A stretch of DNA of 6,401 nt from Natrialbaceae archaeon (GCA_003552885.1 PUPA01000171.1:1-6401), one strand, 5' to 3'; shown: positions 1 to 5,515, numbered from the stretch's first letter. Numbers and translations are program-made. Notes: generated by a model not told the origin, from the letters alone.

Positions 1-2
1 CC

Positions 3-191
3 CCCGCGGATCTGCCCGTCTCGCCGAAGTACTGGGAGGGGTTTCGCTCCCTCGGCAGCGAGGTCAGCACCGAACGCTCGGACCCCGAGCCCGCCTGGCT
101 CCAGGACCTCGAGGGGACCACTGAGCGCGCCGGTCGTGCCCAGGACAAAGAGGAGCTCATGGCCCGGCTCCGGGATCTGGGATACATGTAG
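3..191 (+). CDS. C-terminal end of an unidentified protein, possibly alkaline phosphatase/sulfatase superfamily (partial)
   Basis: An open frame enters from the left edge and ends at TAG 189-191, giving 62 residues with no start inside the window. The frame has the strong G/C third-position bias of a real haloarchaeal gene and is acidic. The tail contains AWLQDL followed by a charged helical stretch ending RLRDLGYM. A terminal 'RL..LGY(M/L)' is common at the C-terminus of sulfatase and alkaline phosphatase-like proteins, which is the only basis for the suggested family. No catalytic motif lies in this fragment, so the function stays uncertain. It is co-directional with the cyclase gene that starts 63 bases downstream. 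That gene appears to have its own promoter, so an operon is not required. Confidence 0.75.
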   Translation, partial: PADLPVSPKYWEGFRSLGSEVSTERSDPEPAWLQDLEGTTERAGRAQDKEELMARLRDLGYM

Positions 192-220
192 GGCGGCGCC
201 GCGGTGGCCCGACGGTCGGC

Positions 221-230
221 GAACCGTTTT
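221..230 (+). promoter_or_regulatory. Putative archaeal promoter (BRE/TATA) for the cyclase-family gene
   Basis: The stretch gaaccgtttt combines a purine-rich BRE-like part with a T-run in otherwise GC-rich DNA. Its T-rich part is centred about 26-27 bases before the GTG at 255, which would put transcription initiation at or next to the start codon. No Shine-Dalgarno sequence precedes the GTG, in keeping with a leaderless message. This is inferred from position and composition only. Confidence 0.45.
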
Positions 231-254
231 CCCCGTCCGGCGTGACCTCCCCAC

Positions 255-899
255 GTGTTCCGTGATCTCTCCCAGCCGATCAGTTCGGGCATCCAGACGT
301 ACCCCGGCGATCCGCCCGTCGACGTCTCGCCGGCGGCGACGGTCGACGACGACGGCTACCGCGTGAGCGCGCTCGCCTGTGGGAGCCACTCGGGGACCCA
401 CGTCGACGCGCCGAGCCACACCGAGCCGGCGGGATCGAGCCTCGACGAACACGACGTCGGCCGGTTCGTCTTCGACGCGCGCGTCGTCGACTGCACCGGC
501 CGGGAGCCACGGACCCCGATCGGCCCGGACGCGCTCCCCGGGGACGACGCCGGCGACCTCCTCGTCGTCCGGACCGGCTGGGACGCCCACTGGGGGACCG
601 ACCGCTACCTCGATCACCCGTACCTGACCCCGGAGGCGGCCGACCGCTGCGTGCGAGCGGGCTGGAGCGTCGGCGTCGACGCGTTGAACCCCGACCCGAC
701 GCCGTCGCCGAACGCGATCGACGACGAGCCGAGCGGGTTCCCGACCCACGCCCGGCTGCTCGGCGCGGAGCGGTTCATCCTCGAGAACCTGACGAACCTC
801 GCCGGACTCGACCGGTTTCGCCTCTACGCCTTCCCGCTGCCGATCGAGGACGCCGACGGCTCGCCGGTCAGAGCCGTCGCGGCCGTCTCCCCGTCGTGA
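255..899 (+). CDS. Cyclase-family metal-dependent hydrolase (kynurenine formamidase-like)
   Basis: This 214-residue protein belongs to the cyclase/arylformamidase family (PF04199). The family signature HxGTHxDxPxH is at residues 45-55 (HSGTHVDAPSH); these His/Asp residues bind the catalytic metal in kynurenine formamidase KynB. A later His165 (FPTHARLLG) and Glu177 (ILENLTNL) have the 12-residue spacing of the remaining metal ligands known from KynB. The length matches the usual 200-220 residues, so the protein looks intact, cytosolic and active. The start is GTG at 255, chosen because the protein begins directly with the family's N-terminal 'DLSQPI..G...YPGDP' and a TATA-like box lies about 26 bases upstream. 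The substrate is not settled: besides N-formylkynurenine, members act on other amides and cyclic compounds, and no tryptophan-catabolism gene is nearby. It is convergent with dph6. Confidence 0.9.
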   Translation: MFRDLSQPISSGIQTYPGDPPVDVSPAATVDDDGYRVSALACGSHSGTHVDAPSHTEPAGSSLDEHDVGRFVFDARVVDCTGREPRTPIGPDALPGDDAGDLLVVRTGWDAHWGTDRYLDHPYLTPEAADRCVRAGWSVGVDALNPDPTPSPNAIDDEPSGFPTHARLLGAERFILENLTNLAGLDRFRLYAFPLPIEDADGSPVRAVAAVSPS

Positions 900-942
900 T
901 CGGCGGGGCCCTCGGTCCGTCGTGATTGGGGTGGTCCTCCGC
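891..942. repeat. Imperfect 26-base tandem duplication across the cyclase stop codon
   Basis: The 10-mer ccgtcgtgat occurs at 891-900 and again at 917-926. The two 26-base units starting there match at about 20 of 26 positions by hand alignment. The first unit contains the cyclase TGA (897-899) and the second lies in the 63-base convergent gap before the dph6 stop. It may be a simple slippage duplication. Confidence 0.5.
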
Positions 943-962
943 CCGGGGCCACGACGCCCCGC

Positions 963-1685
963 TCACTCGAGCGTCGCGTCCGTGACCCGGATCCGCCCCC
1001 TCGTCCCGTCCCACTCCGTGCGGTACTCGAGGTCGATCCGGCGGTCCATGTGAGGTCCGTCGACGACCAGCGTCTCGAACTCCCCACCCTCGCCGAGGAG
1101 GTGGACGCCGTACCGCTCGTGTAGCTCCTCGAGGTCCGCGACCGTCCGTTCGTCGATCCTGCGTCCGAGCCACGACTCGTCGAGACCCGCGGCCGCGACC
1201 TGGACGATCAGGATCTCGAAGCCGGCCGCGAGCATGGCGTCGACGAGCCCGCGGGGATCCTCGCGCCACAGCGGGGCGTACAGCTCACAGCCGAGACGAT
1301 CGCACATCGCCTCGATCCGGCTCGTCTGGAACTCGCTCTCGACGGCGCCGGCAGTGACGCCAGCGAGGCCCCCGTCGAGCTCGTCGTCGAGCCCCCGGAG
1401 GGCGGCCTCGAGTGGTTCGATCTCGGCGTCGCCCTGGGCCCCCGACTCCCGGATCCCCTCGGCGTCGAGCTCCCCCGGGTCGATGTCGACGTGTTCGATG
1501 CCGACGCTCTCGGCGGCCAGCGACGCGAGCTCGGTCGCCGGCACGTGGTACATGTAGGAGTCCCCGGTCGGGTGGACGGTCAGCAGCCGCCTGACGTCGA
1601 GGCCACACTCGAGTGCACAGTACAGCGCCCAGGAGGAGTCTTTCCCCCCGGAGTAAAGTGAGACCCAGCCGCCGTCGTCGGTCAT
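963..1685 (-). CDS. dph6: Diphthine-ammonia ligase (ATP-pyrophosphatase family)
   Basis: This 240-residue protein is an adenine-nucleotide alpha-hydrolase/PP-loop enzyme of the Dph6 (DUF71) family. Dph6 carries out the last step of diphthamide synthesis, the ATP-dependent amidation of diphthine on the conserved His of translation elongation factor aEF2. The ATP-binding PP-loop SGGKDS is at residues 12-17 near the N-terminus, as expected. The family motif EGGEFET is at 199-205. Segments such as YAPLWRED and the N-terminal YSGGKDSSWAL are typical of archaeal members, and the length is normal. The ATG at 1685 puts the PP-loop at its usual distance from the N-terminus. It lies 30 bases downstream of the DUF373 gene on the same strand, so cotranscription is likely. 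No Shine-Dalgarno is visible; a weak AT-rich spot about 26 bases upstream (catttg, near 1711) could be an internal promoter. Confidence 0.93.
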   Translation of the reverse strand: MTDDGGWVSLYSGGKDSSWALYCALECGLDVRRLLTVHPTGDSYMYHVPATELASLAAESVGIEHVDIDPGELDAEGIRESGAQGDAEIEPLEAALRGLDDELDGGLAGVTAGAVESEFQTSRIEAMCDRLGCELYAPLWREDPRGLVDAMLAAGFEILIVQVAAAGLDESWLGRRIDERTVADLEELHERYGVHLLGEGGEFETLVVDGPHMDRRIDLEYRTEWDGTRGRIRVTDATLE

Positions 1686-1715
1686 GGCTGGAGGTGGCGA
1701 TCCGTCGGCAAATGG

Positions 1716-2933
1716 CTACCGATCAGCCCTCGGCTCGTCGCTCCGGCCGCTGCCGTCGGCGAGTTCGGTCTCCTCGGTGGTGTCGGCCCCCGTCGTCTCC
1801 GGCTTGGTCGTCTCCTCTTCGGCGCCGTTGAACGCCGCCGCGATCCGGACGCCGGCGAGACTCACGAGGAAGCCGGCGGCGACGAACAGGGCGAGCCGTT
1901 CGCCGGGGGCGATCTCGAAGCTGGCGACCTCGAGGGCGCCGAGTGAGACCGCCGGCACGACGAAGGCGTCGATCACGCCCTGCTGTTCGAGGAAGAACGC
2001 CGAGAAGCCCCGGACGATCAGTCCGACCGAGACGATGATGAACGGGAGGGTGAGATACGACGTCCGGAGGGGTTCTTCGCGGATCACCTCGTCGAGCAGC
2101 CGGCCGGCGCTGGCGGTCAGGGCGGCCATCGCCAGCCACGGCACCCCCTCGAACGCGAACGCCATCGCGGGGACGACCACCCCCTGGCCCCCCTCCAGCC
2201 CCGAGACGCCGAGGGCGCCGACGAACAGGCCCACGAGGGTGAGCCCGCCGGCGACGACGTAGGTGACCACCGACACCTGGCCCGCGTACAGCGACTCCTG
2301 GACGCGGCGGGCCAGCCCGGTCAGAATCTCGTCGACGCTGAACCCCTTGTAGAGCAAAAAGAGGCCGATGACGGCGGTGATCGCGGCCGCGCCGCCGGCG
2401 ACGCTCCACCCCCAGGCGAGGATCGGAAAGACGAGGAGCGTGAGTCCGATGGGGACGAGCACCGTCTGGCGCAGCTCTTCGTCGGCGAGAAACTGTTTGA
2501 GCAGGTAGTACGTCGACTCGATGTCCCGCGCCTGGCGGACGACGACGCGGTCGACGGAGTCGACCCGGACCCGGCTCTCGACGATCGGCACCAGCCGCTC
2601 GTCCTCCGCGCTGTCGATGACCACCACCGCGGAGTCGGGTTCGTACTCCGCGACGAGCTCGTCGACCTGGCGGGCGACCGCCCGGTCGGCGCTCACCGCC
2701 GACTCCCGGTCGCCGCTGACGACCGCGACGACCGCCTCCTCGTGGCCGTCCCGGAGGCTCTGGGCGACCCGGAGGGTCTCGAGCAGCGAGTTCACCCCCG
2801 AATCCTCCGGATCCGCGAGCCCGACGTCGGTGACCAGCGCCCGCACGGCCTCCCAGCCGACGATGGGGGTCTGGAGGCCGGTCTTCCGGCCGACGTCGTC
2901 GTTCCGATCGAGACAGACGACCAGCGTTGTCAC
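1716..2933 (-). CDS. DUF373 family membrane protein
   Basis: This 405-residue protein matches the archaeal DUF373 family (PF04123) in architecture. A soluble N-terminal domain of about 150 residues starts MTTLVVCLDRNDDVG and contains 'VSGD' (72-75) and 'VVIDSAEDE' (104-112). It is followed by about six or seven hydrophobic segments near residues 156-173, 179-195, 220-242, 251-275, 293-312, 323-338 and 346-368. The tail (about 370-405) is hydrophilic and rich in Thr, Glu and Asp, and looks disordered. The N-terminal part looks like an alpha/beta domain, perhaps nucleotide-binding or phosphoesterase-like, but the family function is not known. The start is GTG at 2933, supported by a TATA box 26-30 bases upstream. 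It is the first gene of a probable two-gene unit with dph6. Confidence 0.88.
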   Translation of the reverse strand: MTTLVVCLDRNDDVGRKTGLQTPIVGWEAVRALVTDVGLADPEDSGVNSLLETLRVAQSLRDGHEEAVVAVVSGDRESAVSADRAVARQVDELVAEYEPDSAVVVIDSAEDERLVPIVESRVRVDSVDRVVVRQARDIESTYYLLKQFLADEELRQTVLVPIGLTLLVFPILAWGWSVAGGAAAITAVIGLFLLYKGFSVDEILTGLARRVQESLYAGQVSVVTYVVAGGLTLVGLFVGALGVSGLEGGQGVVVPAMAFAFEGVPWLAMAALTASAGRLLDEVIREEPLRTSYLTLPFIIVSVGLIVRGFSAFFLEQQGVIDAFVVPAVSLGALEVASFEIAPGERLALFVAAGFLVSLAGVRIAAAFNGAEEETTKPETTGADTTEETELADGSGRSDEPRADR

Positions 2934-2958
2934 GCTCCCCGATGGGTCACGGGGGACG

Positions 2959-2964
2959 ATAAAA
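2959..2964 (-). promoter_or_regulatory. TATA box for the DUF373-dph6 unit
   Basis: Read on the minus strand this is ttttat, preceded by a purine-containing BRE-like cgtgg. Its centre is about 28 bases before the GTG start (2933), predicting a transcript that begins within a few bases of the start codon. It is an isolated AT patch in GC-rich DNA. Confidence 0.6.
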
Positions 2965-3049
2965 CCACGTATCGTTCATCCCGGAAACCGGGCCGCAGTC
3001 GGTCGATTCCCGGATTCCGTGGCACCGTCGGGGTTCCCTCGGCCGGTGA

Positions 3050-3118
3050 GTTCCCGAACCGGAGTCGAAACACCTCGAACCGACGCCGGAACACCTCGAG
3101 CCGACGACGGGACACCTC
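3050..3118. repeat. 21-base tandem repeat, about three copies
   Basis: The word acacctc recurs at 3070, 3091 and 3112, an exact period of 21 bases. The units starting there share the pattern acacctcga-ccgacg-cgg, decaying in the third copy. A weaker copy (roughly 13 of 21 matches) can be traced upstream from about 3050. The period equals seven codons, and a minus-strand frame reads it as an Arg/Phe-rich heptad repeat, but that frame does not look like a real protein. Confidence 0.65.
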
Positions 3119-3187
3119 CGGTAGGCCGTCCACCCACCCTGGCTCGAGCCCCGAAGCCAGCGGCGTCGTGTCACCCTCCCCGGGGAT

Positions 3188-3224
3188 CGTCCGGCGGGAC
3201 GGCGTCCGTCGTCGTTCCCGGACG
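3188..3224. repeat. Nested inverted repeat upstream of the Ntn hydrolase promoter
   Basis: The outer arms cgtccgg (3188-3194) and ccggacg (3218-3224) are perfectly complementary. Between them a second perfect hairpin, gacgg-cgt-ccgtc, occupies 3198-3210. It ends about 50 bases upstream of the TATA box at 3277. It could be an operator or an RNA or DNA secondary structure; short inverted repeats also arise by chance in DNA this GC-rich. Confidence 0.4.
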
Positions 3225-3276
3225 CGAGGCGTGGACACATAGCCGGCTGTGACGTATCAGCTCGGCCTGGAAGCGA

Positions 3277-3282
3277 TTTATA
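3277..3282 (+). promoter_or_regulatory. TATA box for the leader ORF and Ntn hydrolase
   Basis: The sequence tttata, preceded by the BRE-like gaagcga, is the best TATA element in the window. With usual archaeal spacing, transcription would start near 3305-3307. That is just before the ATG of the 16-codon leader at 3308 and about 53 bases before the hydrolase ATG. Confidence 0.7.
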
Positions 3283-3307
3283 CCCCTGCTCGGGGCAGGA
3301 CGGAATC

Positions 3308-3358
3308 ATGGACGAGTCCGGGACGGACGGCGGCCGCGAGACCGGAGGGGGACGGTAG
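3308..3358 (+). CDS. 16-residue in-frame leader ORF upstream of the Ntn hydrolase
   Basis: ATG 3308 opens a 16-codon frame, MDESGTDGGRETGGGR, closed by TAG 3356-3358. The TAG directly abuts the ATG of the hydrolase (3359-3361), and the two are in the same frame with a single stop between them. The predicted transcript start from the TATA box at 3277-3282 falls 1-3 bases before this ATG, so the leader would be translated as a leaderless message. A Shine-Dalgarno sequence (ggagg, 3344-3348) lies inside it, about 10 bases before the hydrolase ATG. This arrangement suggests termination-reinitiation coupling. Whether the peptide itself has a function is unknown. The alternative is that the ATG is fortuitous and this is simply a 5' untranslated region. 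Confidence 0.45.
   Translation: MDESGTDGGRETGGGR
3344..3348 (+). promoter_or_regulatory. Shine-Dalgarno sequence of the Ntn hydrolase
   Basis: The sequence ggagg, continuing as ggga, ends 10 bases before the ATG at 3359. It is the only gene in the window with a clear ribosome binding site. It supports initiation at 3359, which places the catalytic Cys at position 2, on a transcript with a real 5' leader. Confidence 0.6.
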
Positions 3359-4348
3359 ATGTGCACGCGACTGGTGTACCTCGGAGCCGAGGACATCGTG
3401 CTCACCGGTCGGTCGATGGATTGGCACGACGAGATCGGCACCAACCTCTGGGTGTTTCCACGGGGAACGGAACGAACGGGCGAAGCCGGGCCGGCCTCGG
3501 TCGAGTGGACGTCCGAGTACGGCAGCGTCGTCGCCTCCGCGTACGACATCGCGACGACCGACGGGATGAACGAGGCCGGTCTGGTCGCGAACCTGCTGTG
3601 GCTCACCGAATCCGACTATCCCGATTGGGACGGCGAGACGCCCGCCATGTCGATCTCGCTGTGGGCCCAGTACGTCCTCGACAACTTCGGGACGGTCGCG
3701 GAGGCGGTCGAGGCTCACCGGAACGAGGGGTTCGTCGTCGTCTCCGACGAGATTCCGGACGAAGGGCGGTTGGCCACGTTACACCTGTCCGTCTCGGACG
3801 CCGCGGGTGACAGCGCCGTCTTCGAGTACGTCGACGGCGAGTTGACGATCCACCACGATCGGGACTATCGGGTGATGACGAACTCCCCGCCGTTCGACCG
3901 GCAGCTCGCACTCGAGGCGTACTGGTCTGAGATCGGCGGAACCGTCATGTTGCCGGGGACGAACCGCCCGGCCGATCGATTCGCCCGGGCGAGTTTCTAC
4001 GTGGACGCGATTCCCCAGACCGAGGATCGCCGAACCGCGACGGCGAGCGTCTTCGGTGCGATCCGCAACGTCTCCGTGCCCTACGGGATCAGCACGCCGG
4101 AGGAACCGCACATCTCCTCGACGCGCTGGCGCACCGTCGCCGATCACCGGGACCGACGCTACTACTTCGAGTCGGCGCTCTCGCCGAACGTCTTCTGGCT
4201 CGACCTCGACGGGGTCGACTTCGACGCCGACGTTCGATCGCTGTCGCTCGGCGAGAATCAGGCGAACGTCTTCGCCGGCGACGTCACCGACGACCTCGTC
4301 GAGACCGAACCGTTCGAGTTTCTCGGCGTCCACCCACCCTCGAGTTGA
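3359..4348 (+). CDS. Linear amide C-N hydrolase, choloylglycine hydrolase/penicillin V acylase family (Ntn hydrolase)
   Basis: This 329-residue protein shows the active-site pattern of the PF02275 family, N-terminal nucleophile hydrolases that cleave linear amide bonds in conjugated bile salts, penicillin V or N-acyl compounds. Cys2 follows the initiator Met and would be the nucleophile once Met is removed. Arg18 and Asp21 (GRSMDW), Asn71 (GMNEAGL) and Asn175 (VMTNSPPF) sit at the family's expected places. The Arg in DRFARA (207) probably matches the conserved late arginine. Length is normal and no signal peptide or membrane segment is present, so it should be cytosolic. The Ser-Met-Asp-Trp signature and mid-protein MTNSP are characteristic. 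The start is fixed by Cys2 and by the Shine-Dalgarno sequence at 3344-3348. The natural substrate in a haloarchaeon is unknown, and an N-acyl amino acid, lipid amide or acyl-homoserine lactone is only a guess. It stands alone, divergent from DUF373. Confidence 0.92.
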   Translation: MCTRLVYLGAEDIVLTGRSMDWHDEIGTNLWVFPRGTERTGEAGPASVEWTSEYGSVVASAYDIATTDGMNEAGLVANLLWLTESDYPDWDGETPAMSISLWAQYVLDNFGTVAEAVEAHRNEGFVVVSDEIPDEGRLATLHLSVSDAAGDSAVFEYVDGELTIHHDRDYRVMTNSPPFDRQLALEAYWSEIGGTVMLPGTNRPADRFARASFYVDAIPQTEDRRTATASVFGAIRNVSVPYGISTPEEPHISSTRWRTVADHRDRRYYFESALSPNVFWLDLDGVDFDADVRSLSLGENQANVFAGDVTDDLVETEPFEFLGVHPPSS

Positions 4349-4375
4349 TCGCGACCGGCGCCTTCTCAGGATGGG

Positions 4376-4420
4376 CCGGTCGACTGTGCGGTCGGTTCCG
4401 ACCGACGGCTGGTTGACCGG
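4376..4420. terminator. Nested stem-loop after the Ntn hydrolase, possible 3' end structure
   Basis: The inner perfect hairpin cggtcgg-tt-ccgaccg is at 4389-4404. It is enclosed by outer arms ccggtcgac (4376-4384) and gttgaccgg (4412-4420), which pair fully if one G-U wobble is allowed. It starts 27 bases after the TGA of the hydrolase. No T-run follows, and archaeal termination usually depends on oligo-T. It may therefore be a 3' RNA-stability structure rather than a true terminator. Confidence 0.45.
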
Positions 4421-4617
4421 AGAACGAACCGAGGGATTCGGATTCGAGGTTTCCCGCGTACGGCTGAGAGAGGCGACTATCGCCCCTTAGCGACGATCAC
4501 CGCACGAGTTGATGATCACCGAAAACTGGGAGACGAACTCCTCTGGCTCGATGGGGCCGTGGCTGGAACGTTCGCTCCCTTCACAGCCCGACGGTCGCTT
4601 CCTGGACGCCCTGGCAT

Positions 4618-4685
4618 AGCTGCAGCCTCGAGAACAGTGGCTAAATCGGTGGCCTCGGCACCCACGACTCACGATCTATCCACAG
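4618..4685. repeat. Degenerate copy C of the dispersed intergenic repeat
   Basis: Its right part (4653-4685, cctcggcac through tccacag) matches copy A (5483-5515) at 29 of 33 positions. The left part (agct through aaat) can be aligned to copy A with a net 5-base deletion but is weak. It ends one base before the end of the vapC stop codon, so it forms the boundary of the first toxin-antitoxin module. Confidence 0.55.
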
Positions 4686-4686
4686 C

Positions 4687-5079
4687 TCAGTACGACTCGA
4701 CCTGGACCCCGAGCCTACCGAAGTGCTCTATATTCGCCGTGAGGACAGGTTCGTCGTAGATGTCTGCGACTGCTGCAACCATCGGATCGACTTTGTCGAT
4801 ACCGCTTTCACCGTCGGCCTGCTGGTCAGCTTTCGCGAGCAGCTGTCCGGCACGATGAGCTATCGTCTCGGTCTGTTCGACGACCGGATACATCCGGAGC
4901 GCGTTTCTGACGTTCCTGCGTTCGTCATCGTCGCCGAACTCGGCACCGTACGAGAGCTCCATGACGGCCGGTGACGGAACCCGCTGAACGGTCTTCGACT
5001 CGGAGAGTTCGACGCCTTTGTCGAACGCCCTCTCGCGACCGTCGAAGAGGTCGATCAGGAACGACGTATCGAGGATCAC
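4687..5079 (-). CDS. vapC: VapC-type PIN-domain ribonuclease toxin
   Basis: This 130-residue protein has the PIN nuclease fold pattern. It opens with MILDTSFLIDLF, giving the first acidic residue Asp4. Glu41 (AVMELSYG) and Asp98 (KVDPMVAAVADI) follow as the other metal-binding acids, and TANIEHF (114-120) matches the terminal T-x-(N/D) motif. VapC toxins are Mg-dependent RNases, usually cutting tRNA or rRNA, held inactive by VapB. The open frame continues upstream, but the real start is GTG 5079. Its GTGA overlaps the vapB stop by four bases and places the β-strand and Asp4 at the N-terminus as in the family; upstream residues in this frame are an Arg-rich shadow of vapB. Translational coupling with vapB is expected. 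Lower GC than the left-hand genes suggests horizontal acquisition. All catalytic residues are present, so it is probably functional. Confidence 0.9.
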   Translation of the reverse strand: MILDTSFLIDLFDGRERAFDKGVELSESKTVQRVPSPAVMELSYGAEFGDDDERRNVRNALRMYPVVEQTETIAHRAGQLLAKADQQADGESGIDKVDPMVAAVADIYDEPVLTANIEHFGRLGVQVESY

Positions 5080-5306
5080 TCGAATCGCTCCCGGAGCTCG
5101 TGCTTCGTTTCGGCATCGGTCGTGCGCTTGTTTTCGAGCCGATCTCGCATTGCCGTCGCCGTTTCTGACGAGAGTATTCCGGCGACGTCCTCGGGATGGG
5201 GCCCCCCGATGAGCCGGCGAAGCGTCTCTTCCATCGTCTCGTTTTCGCGCTTGTGAGCCTTCACGAACTCGTGGAACTCTTCGGAGATACGAACCGTTTT
5301 GCTCAT
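5076..5306 (-). CDS. vapB: VapB-type antitoxin with N-terminal DNA-binding region
   Basis: This 76-residue protein lies directly upstream of vapC. It begins MSKTVRISEEFHEFVKAHK, the β-strand-then-helix pattern of ribbon-helix-helix or related archaeal VapB antitoxins, followed by a second helix (ENETMEETLRRLIG). The charged C-terminal half (about 45-76) would wrap and inhibit the toxin. The ATG at 5306 directly starts the conserved β-strand. A perfect 6+6 inverted repeat at 5311-5328, ending four bases from the ATG, is a good candidate operator for autorepression by the VapBC complex. The last codon and stop overlap the vapC GTG (GTGA), so the two are made from one message. The assignment rests on N-terminal pattern, size and neighbour. 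Confidence 0.87.
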   Translation of the reverse strand: MSKTVRISEEFHEFVKAHKRENETMEETLRRLIGGPHPEDVAGILSSETATAMRDRLENKRTTDAETKHELRERFE

Positions 5307-5310
5307 GTGT

Positions 5311-5328
5311 CGTATACTCGGATATACG
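5311..5328. promoter_or_regulatory. Candidate VapBC operator, inverted repeat overlapping a TATA-like sequence
   Basis: The sequence cgtata-ctcgga-tatacg is a perfect inverted repeat with 6-base arms and a 6-base spacer. Its edge is four bases from the vapB ATG. On the minus strand the distal arm also reads gtatat and is the only TATA-like element near this gene. The symmetry suits a dimeric ribbon-helix-helix regulator, so binding would mask the promoter. The TATA centre is only about 18 bases from the ATG, short for a standard leaderless promoter. Confidence 0.55.
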
Positions 5329-5412
5329 CACTCATCAGTCTTCGGCCGTGGTTCGGGATTGCTCTTGCAGTCGGTCGCAGCGTCCGATCCGGCGTAGTCG
5401 TGGCTGATCCTG

Positions 5413-5515
5413 CTGGGGTCTCTGTCTACCGTGGCCGCGATCAGCTCCCCTTAGAGACGCGTTCTACCGTGAAAAATGGCGCCCTCGGCACTCACGACTC
5501 ACAATCTGTCCATAG
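5413..5515. repeat. Copy A of the dispersed intergenic repeat
   Basis: Bases 5413-5494 align without gaps to copy B (6206-6287), with 68 of 82 identical by hand count. Bases 5472-5515 align to copy C (4642-4685). Copy A therefore joins both homologies and is the most complete copy. It contains two tctaccgt boxes 38 bases apart (5425-5432 and 5463-5470) and a gaaaaat run. It lies between the vapB promoter region and the 3' end of the DUF5615 gene, in the gap 5332-5607, where no gene is seen. Confidence 0.75.

Larger units (their letters stand above)
2934..3307. other. Divergent intergenic region, no gene
   Basis: About 374 bases separate the divergently transcribed DUF373 gene and the Ntn hydrolase leader ORF. 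It holds a TATA box at each end (2959-2964 minus, 3277-3282 plus), a short 21-base tandem repeat near 3050-3118 and a nested inverted repeat at 3188-3224. Open frames crossing it on both strands are Arg/Pro/Ser/Thr-rich, unlike acidic haloarchaeal proteins, and run through the promoters, so they are taken as shadows. Confidence 0.7.
4349..4686. other. Intergenic region without a convincing gene
   Basis: This 338-base gap between the Ntn hydrolase and vapC contains the stem-loop at 4376-4420, the short words shared with the region near 5541-5573, and degenerate repeat copy C at its right end. The open frames across it (for example a 39-codon plus-strand frame ending at 4490 and a 61-residue Arg/Ser/Cys-rich minus-strand frame) lack the third-position GC bias and acidity of the real genes. 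GC drops towards the right, marking entry into the toxin-antitoxin island. Confidence 0.65.

Noticed and set aside
2930..3238. Minus-strand 102-residue frame with an Arg/Phe heptad repeat (LEVFRRRFEVFRLRF)
   Set aside because: It runs through the DUF373 TATA box and overlaps its start, is Arg-rich instead of acidic, and its repeat is just the 21-base DNA repeat read in one frame.
2947..3606. Minus-strand 219-residue frame overlapping the hydrolase start
   Set aside because: It is antisense to the well-supported Ntn hydrolase and the promoter region, has Ser/Arg/Pro-rich composition and no recognisable motif.
3128..4342. The word cgtccacccaccct shared between the intergenic region near 3127 and the end of the hydrolase near 4328
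   Set aside because: A single 14-base match with no extension on either side, plausibly chance in GC-rich DNA.
4371..4490. 39-codon plus-strand ORF after the hydrolase
   Set aside because: Only about two thirds of its third positions are G/C, much lower than in real genes here. It has no promoter or ribosome site and lies across the stem-loop.
4495..4521. Direct repeat gatcaccg at 4495 and 4514
   Set aside because: Only eight bases, two copies, no third copy or symmetry; not enough for a site.
5080..5331. Extending vapC upstream to base 5331 as a 214-residue protein
   Set aside because: The extra residues are Arg-rich shadow of vapB and contain the operator. VapC proteins start at the β-strand before the first Asp, which matches GTG 5079.
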